Notes: generated from the letters alone by a model not told the origin. DNA of 64,000 nt from Strigamia acuminata (GCA_949358305.1 OX442318.1:6806501-6870500), one strand, 5' to 3'; counted from the first letter of the stretch, positions 43,867 through 56,900 are shown. A program made the numbers and translations.

Positions 43867-46800
43867 TTAATCCGATTCAACCTCCAGTGATAACATTCGC
43901 TGCAGCTCTCGAACGCAGACTTTGCTGCCGTCGTAAGCGTCGCGACTGACCAAACAGAAGCTGAGAAACCCGTGCGGAAGTTTATCCAAAATGATCAGGT
44001 TGGGTGTTGCGCCAAGGGACCGTAGGCGTTTGCAAAACATGATGGAGTCGTCCAAACAAGGGTCCAGTGACAGAGACTGCAAGTTAAAAAATTAAAATAC
44101 CGTAGTTAGAAAAATTGAAAATAAAATTTGAAAAGTTTCATCAGATATTTATAATTCGTCAAAACTTTCATCAATATTGGGTAAAATACGTCAATGGTCA
44201 ATCAAAATTGAGTAAAATTCGTTAAAATTTCGTCAAAATTTAGTAAACCCGGGCAAAATTTCGTCAAAATTGGCAAATTCGTCTAATTTTCATCAAAATT
44301 GAGTAAAATTGGGTAAAATTTCATCAAAATTGTGTAAAATTGGGCGAAATTTCATCAAAATTACGCAATATTCATCAAATTTTCATCACAATTACGCAAA
44401 ATTCATCAAATTTTCATCAAAAGTGGATAAATTCGTCAAAATTTCATCACAATTACGCAAAATTCATCAAATTTTCATCAAAAGTGGATAAATTCGTCAA
44501 AATTTCATCAAAAGTGGGTAAAATTCGTCAGAATTTCATTAAAATTTAGTAAAATTCGTCAGAATGTTATCAAAATTTAGTAAAATTCGTCAGAATTTCA
44601 TCAAAAGTGGATAAAATTCGTCAGAATTTCATCAAAAGTGGGTAAAATTCGTCAGAATTTCATCAAAAGTGGGTAAAATTCGTCAAAATTTCATCAAAAC
44701 CACCAAAAATTAATCAAAATCGACAAATCTCATTTAAACCAAACACTCCAAAATAAAAATCCATCCAAACTTCATCCAAAAAAACCTCAAAAACAAAACA
44801 CCAAGTCCACCCACTCCAAATCACCAATTCTCAAATTACCAAAAAACTAATCCTGGGCATCTTCTGCAACACCTCATCAGACGCCATAAGCGGCGACAAA
44901 TACGGATCTTTAGCCACCTGAAACTTCTTAAACTCCTCCGCCCCATACGGATACTGATCCAAAACCCTCTTCTCTTCTCCAATGCCATTCACCGACGACG
45001 CGGGGCTGCTTTTAGTCGTCGGCAACAACGAACTGATCCCCTTGACCACCCGATCCGTCACATTGGACAATTTGCCACTCAAGCCGATCCCACTCATATC
45101 TCCCGGCTCCCTCTCGAACAGAATATTCTCCTCGCTTTCGGCGTCCTCTTGCGTCGGTTCTCCCTTGGCGTTCACCTTCCCGTACTGATTGACGAACTCC
45201 GAAACGAAATCCTCGTTGGGCGTTTTGAACCCGTCTTCGGACGACAACGATATCGCTTGCATCAACGATGCGCTCGATTTTCCGCGCGGCGCCGTGTTGT
45301 TGGTTTCGTCGCTCGATTGTTCGACTAAGGCGACGAGTGTTTCGCCGACGCTTTCCGCCTTCCATTCGGACCCACCGGACCTTTCTAATTCGTTTATTGC
45401 TTTGAGTATTGGGCTGCTTTCGACCGATCGTAGTTCTTGGTCGAAGTTGATCTCCTGCTCGATTGCTGCGTCTTGGATTAATGTGAGTTCGTCGATGGAG
45501 TCGGATTCCGTCACGATTTTGTCTCCGGCGTAAGCTGAAATGGGTGAAGAAATTTTTTTTAATTTTTAATTTTTTTTTTTGAAGTAAATGTGAATGTTTT
45601 TTTGAGTAAAATTGAACTGGTTGGGTAATAATTGAATTTTGAAGTTAAAATTTGGATTATTTGAGTAAATAAGTTTTTTTTAAAGTAAAAAATGAATTTT
45701 TTTGAGTAGAAATTTGGATTATTTGAGTAGAAATTGAATTTTTTTGATAGAAATTGAATTTTTTTGAGTAGAAATTGAATTTTTTTGCGGTAAATATTGT
45801 TTTTTTGCGTACAAATTATAATTTTTGTGCAAAAACAGTAATTTTTGTGCAAAAACAGTAATTTTTGTGCAAAAACAGTAATTTTTGTGCAAAAACAGTA
45901 ATTTTTGTGCAAAAACAGTAATTTTTGTGCAAAAACAGTAATTTTTGTGCAAAAACAGTAATTTTTGTGCAAAAACAGTAATTTTTGTGCAAAAACAGTA
46001 ATTTTTGTGCAAAAACAGTAATTTTTGTGCAAAAACAGTAATTTTTGTGCAAAAACAGTAATTTTTGTGCAAAAACAGTAATTTTTGTGCAAAAACAGTA
46101 ATTTTTGTGCAAAAACAGTAATTTTTGTGCAAAAACAGTAATTTTTGTGCAAAAACAGTAATTTTTGTGCAAAAACAGTAATTTTTGTGCAAAAACAGTA
46201 ATTTTTGTGCAAAAACAGTAATTTTTGTGCAAAAACAGTAATTTTTGTGCAAAAACAGTAATTTTTGTGCAAAAACCGTAATTTTTGCTTAAAAATTACA
46301 ATTTCAAACTAAAACCTACAATTTTCAAACAAGCAACTCAATTTCTTGAGTAATCCCCTTATTATTTACACATCCACTATCAAAATTGCAAAAGTAAAAA
46401 CCGATAAGATAAAAACCAAAAACTGACTCACGACCAACATGACTCAATAATCAAAATTCAAAATTCAAAGCTCGATACAAGACCCTAATCGAAACCAAAG
46501 GTCAAAAATCAACCCAACCGGGTCCAAAAAACACATTTCATCAATAAATTAAACCTTCACCTTTCAGACAACGTAACATAAAACCAAACGGCAATAACGG
46601 GTCCATCAAACACAAAAGCCGCGACGGCGACGGCACAAAATCCAAATTCAACGGCGGGTACATAGCAAAAATGCCATCCGGCTTCCGTATCCCCAACTCG
46701 ATCGTCTTCATCGCAATTCCAAAGATCAGATTCCCGCCCGCGCTATCGCCCATCAATATAATATTGTCGCCCGTCGTACCTGATCGACGATAACAACAAA

Positions 46801-48893
46801 TTACGCAATCTCGCAATCATTCGTATCCATTTCGGCGATTACCTAATCGGAAAACATTCTTTAAAGCCCAAGCGTAAACATACACGCTTTCTTCGAGCGC
46901 GCGTGGATAGGGCGCTAAAGGGGCCAGCGAATAGTCGATGCTCAGAATGGGCACGTTTACTTGTCGGGCCCAATCGCGCAGATATACTTCGTGCGATTTC
47001 GATGATTGCGCGACGAATCCGCCGCCGTGGAGGTGGATTATGAGGCCCGGGGAAGCGGGTTCGATGTGGAAATGAATTCCGGCTTTCTTTTCGGCTTCGT
47101 TTAACTGGAAAATTTGGTGGAAATTAGTTAATTTGAAGTGGAATGTGGAATTGAATGTTGGTTTGAGTGTACCTCGATGGGCTGTTCATCGGATGGCAAT
47201 TTAAATGTTTTGTTTTAGTTTTTATTGATTTTTTTTTAAAAAAGGATTTCGTGTTTACCTGCCCATCTCTGCGAACTGCTGATAATAGACGCGCGTACAT
47301 GGACGATGCACCGACGTGGGACATTGGGATTTCGATGTCCACCATTTCGTCGATTTCGTATTTGGGGACTTCCATTGGTTCCGGGAGGATTGTGAATACT
47401 TTGTTTACTTCGACTTGTGGGCAGACTATCGAGGGCAATTGCTGCGATTGAAAATATTTGGGTGTTAGTTTGTTTTGAAGACAAATAATTGGAATTCCGA
47501 TGTGAAGAAATGCATTTTTTGGGGTTATAAAATTTATTTTATTAAAAAATATCAAATTTTTGTTTAAAAAGATGACATTTTTATCCAAAAAATGCATTAT
47601 TTTATTTAAAAAGTGATTTTCTAACCTGCATAACTTCAGTCTCCTGCAACAACCAAAACGCCTTGCAGAAATCAACCGTTGCTCTCTTGGCGACATCGAC
47701 AACTCTGCGTGCTCGTTCCTCGGGACTCAGCACGTACCGGCCACAATTCAACAGTGACGATGCGGTGCGTGCCAACATCCCACCTCCAGTATTATAATAC
47801 ACTTCGCTGAACGAAGCCATCAGTATTGATATGGCCAAAAGAGGTTTCCTCATCGAATCGCAAAACTAAACAAAAAAAAAGAAAAATCAACCAAAAATTT
47901 AAATAAAACCCAAAAAACCAAGATTAAATAAATTAAAAACACCAAAAAACAACAAAACATCTCAAAAAATAAGTAAAAAACACCAAAAACAACAAAACAT
48001 CTCAAAAAATAAATAAAAAACACCAAAAAACCAAATTAAATAAATAAAAAACACCAAAAAACCACAAAACATCTCAAAAAATAAATAAAAAACACCAAAA
48101 AACAACAAAACATCTCAAAAAATAAATAAAAAACACCAAAAAACAACAAAACATCTCAAAAAATAAATAAAAAACACCAAAAAACAACAAAACACCTCAA
48201 AAAATAAATAAAAAACACCAAAAAACAACAAAACATCTCAAAAAATAAATAAAAACAAAAAAATCATTAAAAAAAATACAAAATAATCTAAAACTCAAAA
48301 GAAAAAATGTGAAAAATCACCTGAAAACCTAGACAACGGCCATAAAACGACTCCTGATTGACTTTCTCAGCAGCCAGCAACAACTCATCTGCTGAATGTC
48401 TATCAAAAGGATACAAATTGCCATTCGAGCTCCACGAATACAACGTTTGCAAGTGGCCCATATCGACTCTGAGCGAGCCCATCATCTCGGCGTAAGCCTC
48501 GACTTCGCAGCAATAATTTCCCGTACGAAACAAAAAGGAACTTCGCTTCAAACAAATGTATCTGCACAGTCGGATGCATTGCAGCACGCACGAATCGACG
48601 ACCGAGATGAAACTTCGGTATCCGTTGCCCGGTGTTTCCGCGTCGTAGTCGAACTCGTGCACGATGCGCCGCAGACTCTCCGTGATCGGTTCCGTTTCGT
48701 TCAGGTTACGCTGCATTTTGACGAAAGCTTCGTGGAATCTGCGGCTAAAGCTGCCCGTGTCCGATTTGAAATGCTCGATGTTGTTTCGGATGAGGGAACG
48801 AAGGACGTTGCAAATTGATGCGCGGGCAGACGAAATTCCTTCCTCGGCCAACAGCGGGCTTGGACTTGTGTTTTCGTCCGTGTCCGTGTCCAT
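43867..48893 (-). CDS. LIPE: Hormone-sensitive lipase
   Basis: Eight exons in transcription order, 48893-48321, 47865-47626, 47441-47259, 47181-47173 (9-nt micro-exon), 47104-46843, 46779-46561, 45534-44840 and 44076-43867, encode 796 residues. HSL hydrolyses diacylglycerol, cholesteryl and retinyl esters at lipid droplets. The helical HSL_N domain (about 1-330) has FYGRCLGFQ. The alpha/beta-hydrolase domain has the oxyanion HGGGF (361-365), nucleophile Ser435 in GDSAGG, Asp732 in LDPCLDD and His762 in LPHGF, so the triad is complete. The 232-residue exon 7 is an acidic, Ser-rich insert where vertebrate HSL carries its phosphorylated regulatory module. The length is close to human HSL (775). 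Start: first ATG of the open first exon. The micro-exon is in frame and may be optional. Confidence 0.94.
44140..44700. repeat. Minisatellite in HSL intron 7
   Basis: Imperfect units around AAAATTCGTCAGAATTTCAT and CAAAAGTGGGTAAAATTCG (about 30-40 bp composite) fill the last intron. Confidence 0.9.
45818..46285. repeat. 20-bp minisatellite in HSL intron 6, about 23 near-identical copies
   Basis: GTAATTTTTGTGCAAAAACA is repeated with essentially no variation over about 440 bp. Decayed GAAATTGAATTTTTTTGAGT-type units precede it (45590-45790). It yields false 138-237 residue frames on the minus strand. Confidence 0.97.
47920..48260. repeat. A-rich minisatellite in HSL intron 1
   Basis: About eight units of roughly 38-40 bp containing AACACCAAAAAACAACAAAA and CATCTCAAAAAATAAATAAA. 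Confidence 0.9.
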
Positions 48894-49476
48894 TTTCTTT
48901 TTTCTTTTATGCTTGGAGAATTTCGGTTAAATTTTAGCAATTTGGATGTTTGTTACCAAGTTGGTTGGTCTTGTTTCAGGGCGAAATCAGCGCGAAATGA
49001 GTCGTTCGAGTAGATAAGACGCATTTCCGGTTCCCTTAATGGTGTTTTGTGATTGGTTATGGCTCCAGGAGGACCGAATAGGAGCGCTGCAATAGGACAA
49101 AATAGTGCCATCGCGTGACAACTATTGGTGTTTAAATAGGGAGTGAAAATAAACCTTAAAAATTTTTGTTTGGGGTTTATAAAATTAATAAAATTTAATT
49201 GCTGTGATGGAATGTGCTATTTCCTTTGGGTTTTTTGTACGAAGAGTGTTTGCTTGCTGAAATTTTATCTTCTTTTGTGATGTTTTTCAAATTTTGCATG
49301 AAAAATTGCATTTTGTTGCGTGTGAAATACACTTTGCACTGAAATTTCAGCTGTTTAGTCGTAAAAATACCAATTTTTAGGCATGAATGCTCAAAATGTA
49401 CAAAACTAGACCATTTTTTTTTAAAAAAATTCATTTATTTTCAACGATTACATTATATTTTTTGATGATTTTCAAA
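48894..49476. other. Intergenic region HSL (5') / MED27 (3')
   Basis: The HSL promoter should lie in the right-adjacent 200 bp. No TATA box is obvious. A few decayed TTTTAGGCATGAA-type units are present near 49300-49400. No gene seen. Confidence 0.5.
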
Positions 49477-50825
49477 CTATGGTCGGCACGATTCGTGATA
49501 CGGGTCTAAATTGCGAACATCTCGCCACGTCGGTGGCAGATTATCGTTGAGATGTTTTCCACACCTCCTACACGGTGCCGTGAACAAATTAAAATAACTG
49601 TGCAGCCACGTCTAGAAATAAAAAAAATGTAAAACACTAATAAATTAAAATTCCAAAGACAAACAACTCTGCACCATAAAAGACCGAACGGCCAAATCCG
49701 GAATAAGCGGCGAGTAAAAATGCAACATGGCCGCATTAGCGTGCTCAGTGACCTTCTGGAAAACCGTGTATTGCGAGCTGGACCAAAGCCCCAACTGTAA
49801 AAATAAAAAAAGTCACAAAAAATCGCAAACAACAATCAAAAAACCAAAAAACTCGCATCTTTTCCATCATTTATATAGAAATCTTCATTGAATCCTTTGA
49901 CCACAACCCATTCCACCACCAGACTTCGCAACACGATGAGTGCTTTGAGTGTTTGACCAATCGTGATCTGTAGAATGGCCGAATTACCGTGCGGTCGCGA
50001 TAACGTGACGGACATGTCCGCGAACAACCGGTTGCAATTCGCCGCAACTGTGTCGACGATCCTAAAAATATTAAAAATAATTTAAAATACAAAAATAAAG
50101 TAATTTGGGGGTCATTGAATCACAATTCCAGCAAATTCCTTTAAAAAATATGAATATTTATTAATAAAATAATTTTTTTAATGTTGATAATTGCTTGAAA
50201 ATGTGATTTAACGACCAATGAGGTCAGTCTACTGTGTAGAAACGCTGTGACTGGTCGGTAAATTCTTTCTTATGCGTTTATTCATCACACCGGGGTTAAC
50301 ACTCGATCGTTTAAGTGAATTTTGGTTCAAATATGACACCGCATGACTGCTGAACTCGTGTACCTATGAAAGAAAATATAAAAATAGATAAATTTGACAC
50401 TTTTCAAATATTTTTCGTACTTTATCTGTCCATTTGTGGGCTTGTGTCAGTTGTAGATAAATGGGCGATTTGTTTTGAACTGGATCTTCAATTAATTGTC
50501 CATAATGTCCCAAACTAACGACGCTCAATTGCGGCGACACTGACCCACAGATGTTCTCCAAATCTCTGTAAATAAATAAAATAAATTTTGATTTAAAACT
50601 AAGAAATGCATTTTTACATTTTCAATACTTGAAATGGACACCGATGTTCAAAAGTTGTTGTTGAACATCGACGATAAACTTTCTCTCCCGGTAATCTTTT
50701 TCCTGGTTGTCTTTGATGCCATCTGTGATTAAATTAAATACTTGCGCGACCGAAGAACGAAGAGTTTTGACCGTTTTCAGCGCTAATAAAAGCGAATCGG
50801 CAGTTACAGAACACGGATCAACCAT
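49477..50825 (-). CDS. MED27: Mediator complex subunit 27
   Basis: Six exons in transcription order, 50825-50629, 50565-50421, 50363-50233, 50061-49857, 49794-49675 and 49611-49477, encode 310 residues (human 311). MED27 is a tail/upper-middle subunit of Mediator that links activators to RNA polymerase II. The N-terminal helical segment has LKTVKTLRSSVAQVF, DPVQNKSPIYLQL and KWTDK. The central domain has MSVTLSRPHGNSAILQIT and VVKGFNEDFY. The C-terminal domain keeps the zinc-binding CRRCGKHL ... H..C module and PPTWRDVR. Start: the ATG matches the family N-terminus exactly in position. The intron after exon 4 seems to have a GC donor (GAT/GCGAGT), needed to keep DGK followed by LGLW in frame. 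Confidence 0.95.
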
Positions 50826-51124
50826 TTTGTTTTCCAGGAGTAATCGAGCGACAATTTCCAGACCACTTAAGCGATGATGATAAACGAAATGAAATATTTT
50901 TATTTGTAATAAGATTTCAAAAATTATTTTATTAAAGTGAATCACAATTAAATTCATCCACCATACATCAATCTTTAGATTTATTTGCACTTGTCCAACG
51001 AGGAAAAGTGAATTTATGTAAAATATTAATGTGCGTTTTATGCAGTAAATTAAAAATCATAACCTTATGATTGACGTTTTTCATCGTTTTTTAAAAAAAT
51101 GAAAATAAATTTTTTGTATAAAAT

Positions 51125-53827
51125 TTATCCAAGACCAACATCTAAAATCATCATTATTAAAAACCCAAATACGGCACCACAGGAAGCGTATTTTCCATTT
51201 CCGCTGTTTAAAATAAATAAATGAATGAATGAATGAATGATTAATTGATTTATCATTTATCACCATGTTTGAGCTTCTGGAATGATATCGTCAACAACTA
51301 CATAAATCATTGCTCCGGCAGCAAAACCCAGTGCGTACGGGAGGATGGGTTCGATGATGGTAACGATCAAGGCACCAAACACACCTGCTACAGGTTCCAC
51401 TAAACCACTCAACTGGCCATACCTGATAACAAATTAAATTTTATTTTCAAATTTATCAATAAAATTAATAAATCCTAGGGTTGCCAGTTTTTAAAAAAAT
51501 TGAAAAATTCACTTTTAACCATAAATAACTCAATTTTTTTCTTAAAAATCGAAGTTTAGCCTACATAATTCAATTTTGGCCTATAAAATCCACTTTTAGC
51601 CTACATAATTCAATTTTAGCCTATAAAATCCACATTTAGCCTATAAAATCCACATTTAGCCTATAAAATCCACATTTAGCCTATAAAATCCACATTTAGC
51701 CCATATAATTCAATCGTGTCCATTAAATTTTAGCCTAACAAAAACCCCATTTTACCTTTAAAAAATCAAATTTTAACTTAGAATAATCAAAACTTTACCC
51801 TAAAATCATCAAACTTTACCCTAAAATCATCTAATTTTACCCTAAAATTATCTAATTTTACCCTAAAATTATCTAATTTTACCCTAAAATTATCTAATTT
51901 TACCCTAAAATTATCTAATTTTACCCTAAAATTATCTAATTTTACCCTAAAATTATCTAATTTTACCCTACAATTATCTAATTTTACCCTAAAATTATCT
52001 AATTTTACCCTTACAGGTACATCATCAAATTTTACCCTTATATAATCCTTTTTTTACCCTTAAATAAACAAATTGTACCTTTATATAATCAAATTTTCCC
52101 TTAAAAACACAATTCAAACCTAAATAATCAAAATTTTACCTACACATTTACACACTTCAAACCTAAATAATCAAACCTTTACCTACACATTTACACAATT
52201 AACACCTGGCAACCCTAACAACCACTAAAAATTTACCAAAAACTTCTCCAAGGTGAAAACCCGGCGCCTCTGAGAGGTAAACTCACCGCTAACCCTTCTG
52301 GAAAATTCTGAATACCAATTCCAATTGCCAAATTCCTAAAAAACAAACTTACAAATAAAAACCAACTCACTAAACCCCCCAAAAAAAAAAATCAATCCTC
52401 CAACCAAACCAAACCAAACCAAACCACACCTGGCTTTTTCAAAAGTCGAATGATCCGACTTGCCAACAGCTGCAAACCCAACGCCGACAGCAAGGCCCTC
52501 TACGACAAAACCAAACAAACATCAAAACACCATCCACTTGTCAAACAACTACAAAAGTAATGAAATGCCTGGAATATTATGTACTGTGATGGCAATAAGA
52601 AGCATTAAAATTCTTTGCCAATTGATTTCAGTTGTGTCTTTGGTCAGTGGCGGCTGGTCAGCAATAAATCTCTCGTTATCACAGTTTATTTCCACTTTTT
52701 TGCGCTGAATTGCGCTTGTCCGAGAGTTATTAAAATCGTTATTCTCGGGAAAACCTACAAAAATAAACAAATAATGTGTTAAACACGAATTATCGGTGCA
52801 CAGGAATAAGAATATACCTATAACTGTGTCACTTTCTTCATATTTTTTAAGTTTATTGAGTGTTTTTTTATTTTTCTTTAGGGTTTCCGCGATGTTTGGT
52901 GAGATTCCCTGCAATAAAATTGGAAAAATGGAAAAATCAAATGATATTCGTAAAGAGGCGGATCCAGTTTTACTTTTAGTGCCAAAAATTCATTTTTTGG
53001 ACCTAAAATTTATATTTAGGTGCAAAAAAATATTTATGAGACTAAAACATTGAAATTTTAACAAAAAAAATTAAATTTTTGATTATAAATATTCAATTTT
53101 AAACAAAATCATTTAATTTTTGATCATATAGATTCATATTTATACCAAAAACTTCATATTTTGACTAAAAACGTTCATATTTTGACTAAAAACGTTCATA
53201 TTTTGACTAAAAACGTTCAATTTTGACTAAAAACGTTCATATTTTGACTAAAAACGTTCATATTTTGACTAAAAACGTTCATATTTTGACTAAAAACATT
53301 CATTTTTGGACCAAAATTGAACAGAAAACACATTCTGGATCCGCCCGTGTGTTCACGTCTTATGATACTCGTCTAGACGTACAAGAAACGTGATGTACTG
53401 ATCCGTACAGAAGACGAAAATAGCTCCGAATAAAAATCCCGCACTGGCGGGAAAAAATGCGTATTCTCCTTCACTGCCATATTTTTTCGACTCTCTAGCT
53501 GTTTCGATCGCCGGTTCCAATAATGACCAATAGGAAGCCGCAGTCATAACCTATTCAAACAAATTCGAATCAAAAATTTACTCAATTCTCACACAGCAAA
53601 AAATATCGAAAAATACAAACCCCAGCGGCGAATCCCAAACTAACGTCGAGTATTTTCCTCTAAAAATTGATTAAATTTACATTCCAAACAAATTCCAACC
53701 CATTTTTTTTATTTCTTACTTGAGGAGTCCTGAAAACAAAAACCAAACCGGCTCCTACCGCTGTTAAAAACCATGTAAACAAAGTACCAAGCAGAGCCTG
53801 CCATACTGGATCATAACCCTTGATCAT
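51125..53827 (-). CDS. SLC39A11: Zinc transporter ZIP11 (SLC39A11)
   Basis: Nine exons in transcription order, 53827-53720, 53659-53621, 53550-53383, 52908-52818, 52754-52569, 52499-52430, 52335-52237, 51422-51264 and 51203-51125, encode 332 residues (human 342). ZIP11 is a zinc importer of the Golgi or nucleus belonging to the GufA branch. The N-terminal motif [22 protein letters not shown] with [12 protein letters not shown], the metal-site helix HNIPEG (from His194) and the second helix QNFPEGLAV (230-238), WYGQLSG and DDIIPEAQ are all present, with about eight hydrophobic segments. The cytosolic loop between TM3 and TM4 (exons 4-5) is divergent, as in relatives. HNIP-E-G is only in frame if intron 5 has a GC donor. 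It is divergent from the E3 ligase gene 158 bp away. Confidence 0.95.
51510..52140. repeat. Minisatellite in ZIP11 intron 7
   Basis: The first part has units like CACATTTAGCCTATAAAATC (near 20 bp). The second part (about 51820-52010) has about ten 21-bp units containing AAAATTATCTAATTTTACCC. Flanking units are decayed. Confidence 0.95.
53040..53315. repeat. 21-bp minisatellite in ZIP11 intron 3
   Basis: About seven near-identical units (TTTTGACTAAAAACGTTCA plus two bases) at 53160-53305, after decayed AATTTTTGATCATA-type units. Confidence 0.95.
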
Positions 53828-53985
53828 CGTCCGCCATTAAAAACACAACATAACCGACGAGAACCGGGAACTTATTCGTGATATCATAATTTATGACGTC
53901 ATATCAGCAAATTATAAAGGAACACCAAGCTGCATCGCGAATGTAAACACATCAACACAAATCTCGAGCCGCATTTTGATTGATC
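53828..53985. promoter_or_regulatory. 158-bp bidirectional promoter ZIP11 / mahogunin-type E3 ligase
   Basis: The two start codons face away from each other with 158 bp between them. A perfect cAMP-response element TGACGTCA (53894-53901) sits at the centre, inside the longer palindrome TATGACGTCATA, followed by ATTATAAAGG (TATA-like, plus strand). Shared control by CREB/ATF-type bZIP factors is inferred. Confidence 0.65.
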
Positions 53986-56900
53986 ATGGGGATCCTCGCA
54001 AGTCGACAGAATGCTGGCGTTGAAGAAGTAGATATAAGCACGAATCATGCGTATAGATATCCACCGAAATCGGGTCCGTTTTAAAATTAAATTAAATTAA
54101 ATTTTTATTTTATAATTTTTTTTTTTAGGAAATTATTTTAGCAGCCATTTTATTATGGGCGGCGAACGATTCGACACCCCGCAACCGGAAGCTTATTTAT
54201 TCGGTGAAAATGCAGATCTCAATTTCCTCGGCAACAAACCAACTCCCGTAAGTAAACAAACGTAAGGTGTTGCCAAAATGGCCGTCAAGATGGCCGCCGC
54301 CAAAATGGCGGCCAAGATGGCCGCCGTGTGTTTAATATTTTGATTTGTTTGTTTGTAGTTTCCATATCCAGCGCCACAAGCGAACGAACCGACGAAAACG
54401 TTGAAAAGTTTGATTAACATTCGGAAAGAATCTCTGCGTTTTCTGCGCGCATGCGAAGAAATTGACGATAAGAATGTGAAAGCTGTTGGTGACTGTCAAA
54501 TTGAAAAACCTTCGACGAAGTACAACATTGAATTTACATTCGATTCGGACGTGCGATGTTCCATCACGGTGTATTACTTCGCTTCCGAAGAGGTCACACC
54601 GAATGCGCTGATGTAGAGTTGATTTTGGGGAGAATTTTTATGTATTTAGTAATTTTTATTGATTTTTTTGATTTTTAGTTACACGCCAAAGAATCCGTCG
54701 ATGAATTCAGAAACGTATCAATATAAAAAAGGAGCTAATCAGCAATTCTGTCAAATTAATCATTGGTTCGACCCTGCTTTGTACAGCGATGAAGAGCTGA
54801 ATTATAGTTTGGAAAAAGAGATCATGCCTATAGTGATTCATTGTGTCGCGGAGGAAGGCGAAGGTAATTTATCGAGGCTTTTAATTTAACCCAATAGAGA
54901 GTTTGCGGGATGCATTTTTCCCTTATTTTTCTCTACGTTACACTATTTTAGTGCCATATCGTAAGGGAAAAATCTTTAGTGTATCGTTTTCAACACTAAA
55001 TTAAAATATAGCGCAGCCAATCAGAATTGAGAACACTATATTGTTAGCTCCGCCCATTGCAAATGGCGATTATTTTGTTGTCCCGATCAAACACATCAGT
55101 CATAGGTACGTAGATTGAATGATAAGTGAGGCCTAAAATTGAATTTTAGGCCAAAAACCATACTTTATAGGCATAATAATGGAATTTTATGCAGAAATTT
55201 GCACATTTATGCCCCCAAATTAAATTTTTAGGCCCAAAATTATTAACCGTCAGTAGTTGGCTGAAATAGTGTAGTGATAAAGGGAAAAGTGCAGCCCGCA
55301 AAAACTTAATTTATCATTTTTTCCTTACACTATTTTTATACCGTATAGTGTTTAATTGTAAGGGAAAAATGCATCCCGCAAACTCTCTATTGTAGTAGCA
55401 ATGCGGAAAATAATTTTTTTTTTTGTTTTTTTTGGGCGCCAATCGGGCGAAATTTAAAATACAGATCCTAAACAGTCACACGTGACAATTGCGGTTGTAG
55501 AGAAAAATTCCGACTCGACCTACACGTTAAAACCCCTCAAACAGAAGCAATTCGTCGACGGATTATGCTACTTATTACAGGAGATCTACGGCATCGAGAA
55601 TAAAAACGCCGAATACTGCAAAGTTCGAACTAAAAAAAACAAAACAAAAAACCAACCAAACTCAATCGATTGATTCCCATTTTCTAGAACTCAAACGACG
55701 ACGAAGTCGAAGACAACGGCTCCGAATGCGTCATCTGCATGTGCGACATCCGGGACACATTAATCCTCCCCTGCCGCCATCTTTGTCTGTGCAACAGCTG
55801 CGCCGACTCCCTTCGATACCAAGCGAACAATTGCCCGATTTGTCGGGCCCCGTTTCGCGCACTGTTGCAAATCCGTGCGCTCCGCAAGGCGTCCACGGTC
55901 GCCACTGCAACACTCAATACAGTTGAGATATTCATTTAATTGTTTTTAAGTAATTTTTTTAATTTTTTTAATTTTTTAGCACACGCAGGAGAATATCCCG
56001 CAAGGTTACGAAGCGGTTTCGTTGATCGAGGCGTTGAATGGACCCTCGAATCCGCTGCCGCCGATTCCCGTCACCATTCCGGTTCCCACGGCGCCGGCTC
56101 TCGCGCTCAGTCAGCCGATAACTGTTGTTGGATCTCAAGATGGTGATTTGGATGAGTTTTTTTGGAGTTTTGTTTGTGTTTATTTGTGTTTTGGTGGTGG
56201 TTTTTTAGCAATGACGTCGCCGACTATGAAGTTTCCGAATGAGAGTTGCGGACGGAGATTGTTTGGGAGTAGTGCGTCACTGCGGTGTCATGTGACTACT
56301 GAAGATTCGGCCGCTCAGACGGATTGTCCGATGATACCGATGACTGTAATGACGGATAGACGAACGTCCACTCCGGATGTAATATTGATGTTTTTTTGGT
56401 TTTGAAAATTTAATTTTAAAAAAAAAATTCAATTTTCAACAACAAAAAAATTTAATTTTTAACAACAAAAAAATTTAATTTTTAACAAATAAAAAAATTT
56501 AATTTTTAACAACAAAAAAATTTAATTTTTAACAAAAAAAATAAATTTAATTTTTAAAAACAAAAAAATTCAATTTTCAACAACAAAAAAATTTAATTTT
56601 TAACAACAAAAAAATTTAATTTTTAACAAATAAAAAAATTTAATTTTTAACAACAAAAAAATTTAATTTTTAACAAAAAAAATAAATTTAATTTTTAAAA
56701 ACAAAAAAATTCAATTTTTAAAAACAAAAAAATTTAATTGTTAAAAAAAAAACAAAAAAAACAATTTAATTTTCAAAAACAAATCCATTGAAAATTGAAT
56801 TTTCTTGTTTTTGAAAATTGAATTTTCTTGTTTTTGAAAATGAAAATTGAATTTTCTTGTTTTTGAAAATTGAATTTTCTTGTTTTTGAAAATTGAATTT

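Noticed and set aside
45559-46272. 237-residue and shorter minus-strand frames rich in HKNYCFCTK
   Set aside because: A 20-bp repeat read in three registers inside an HSL intron; no independent coding evidence.
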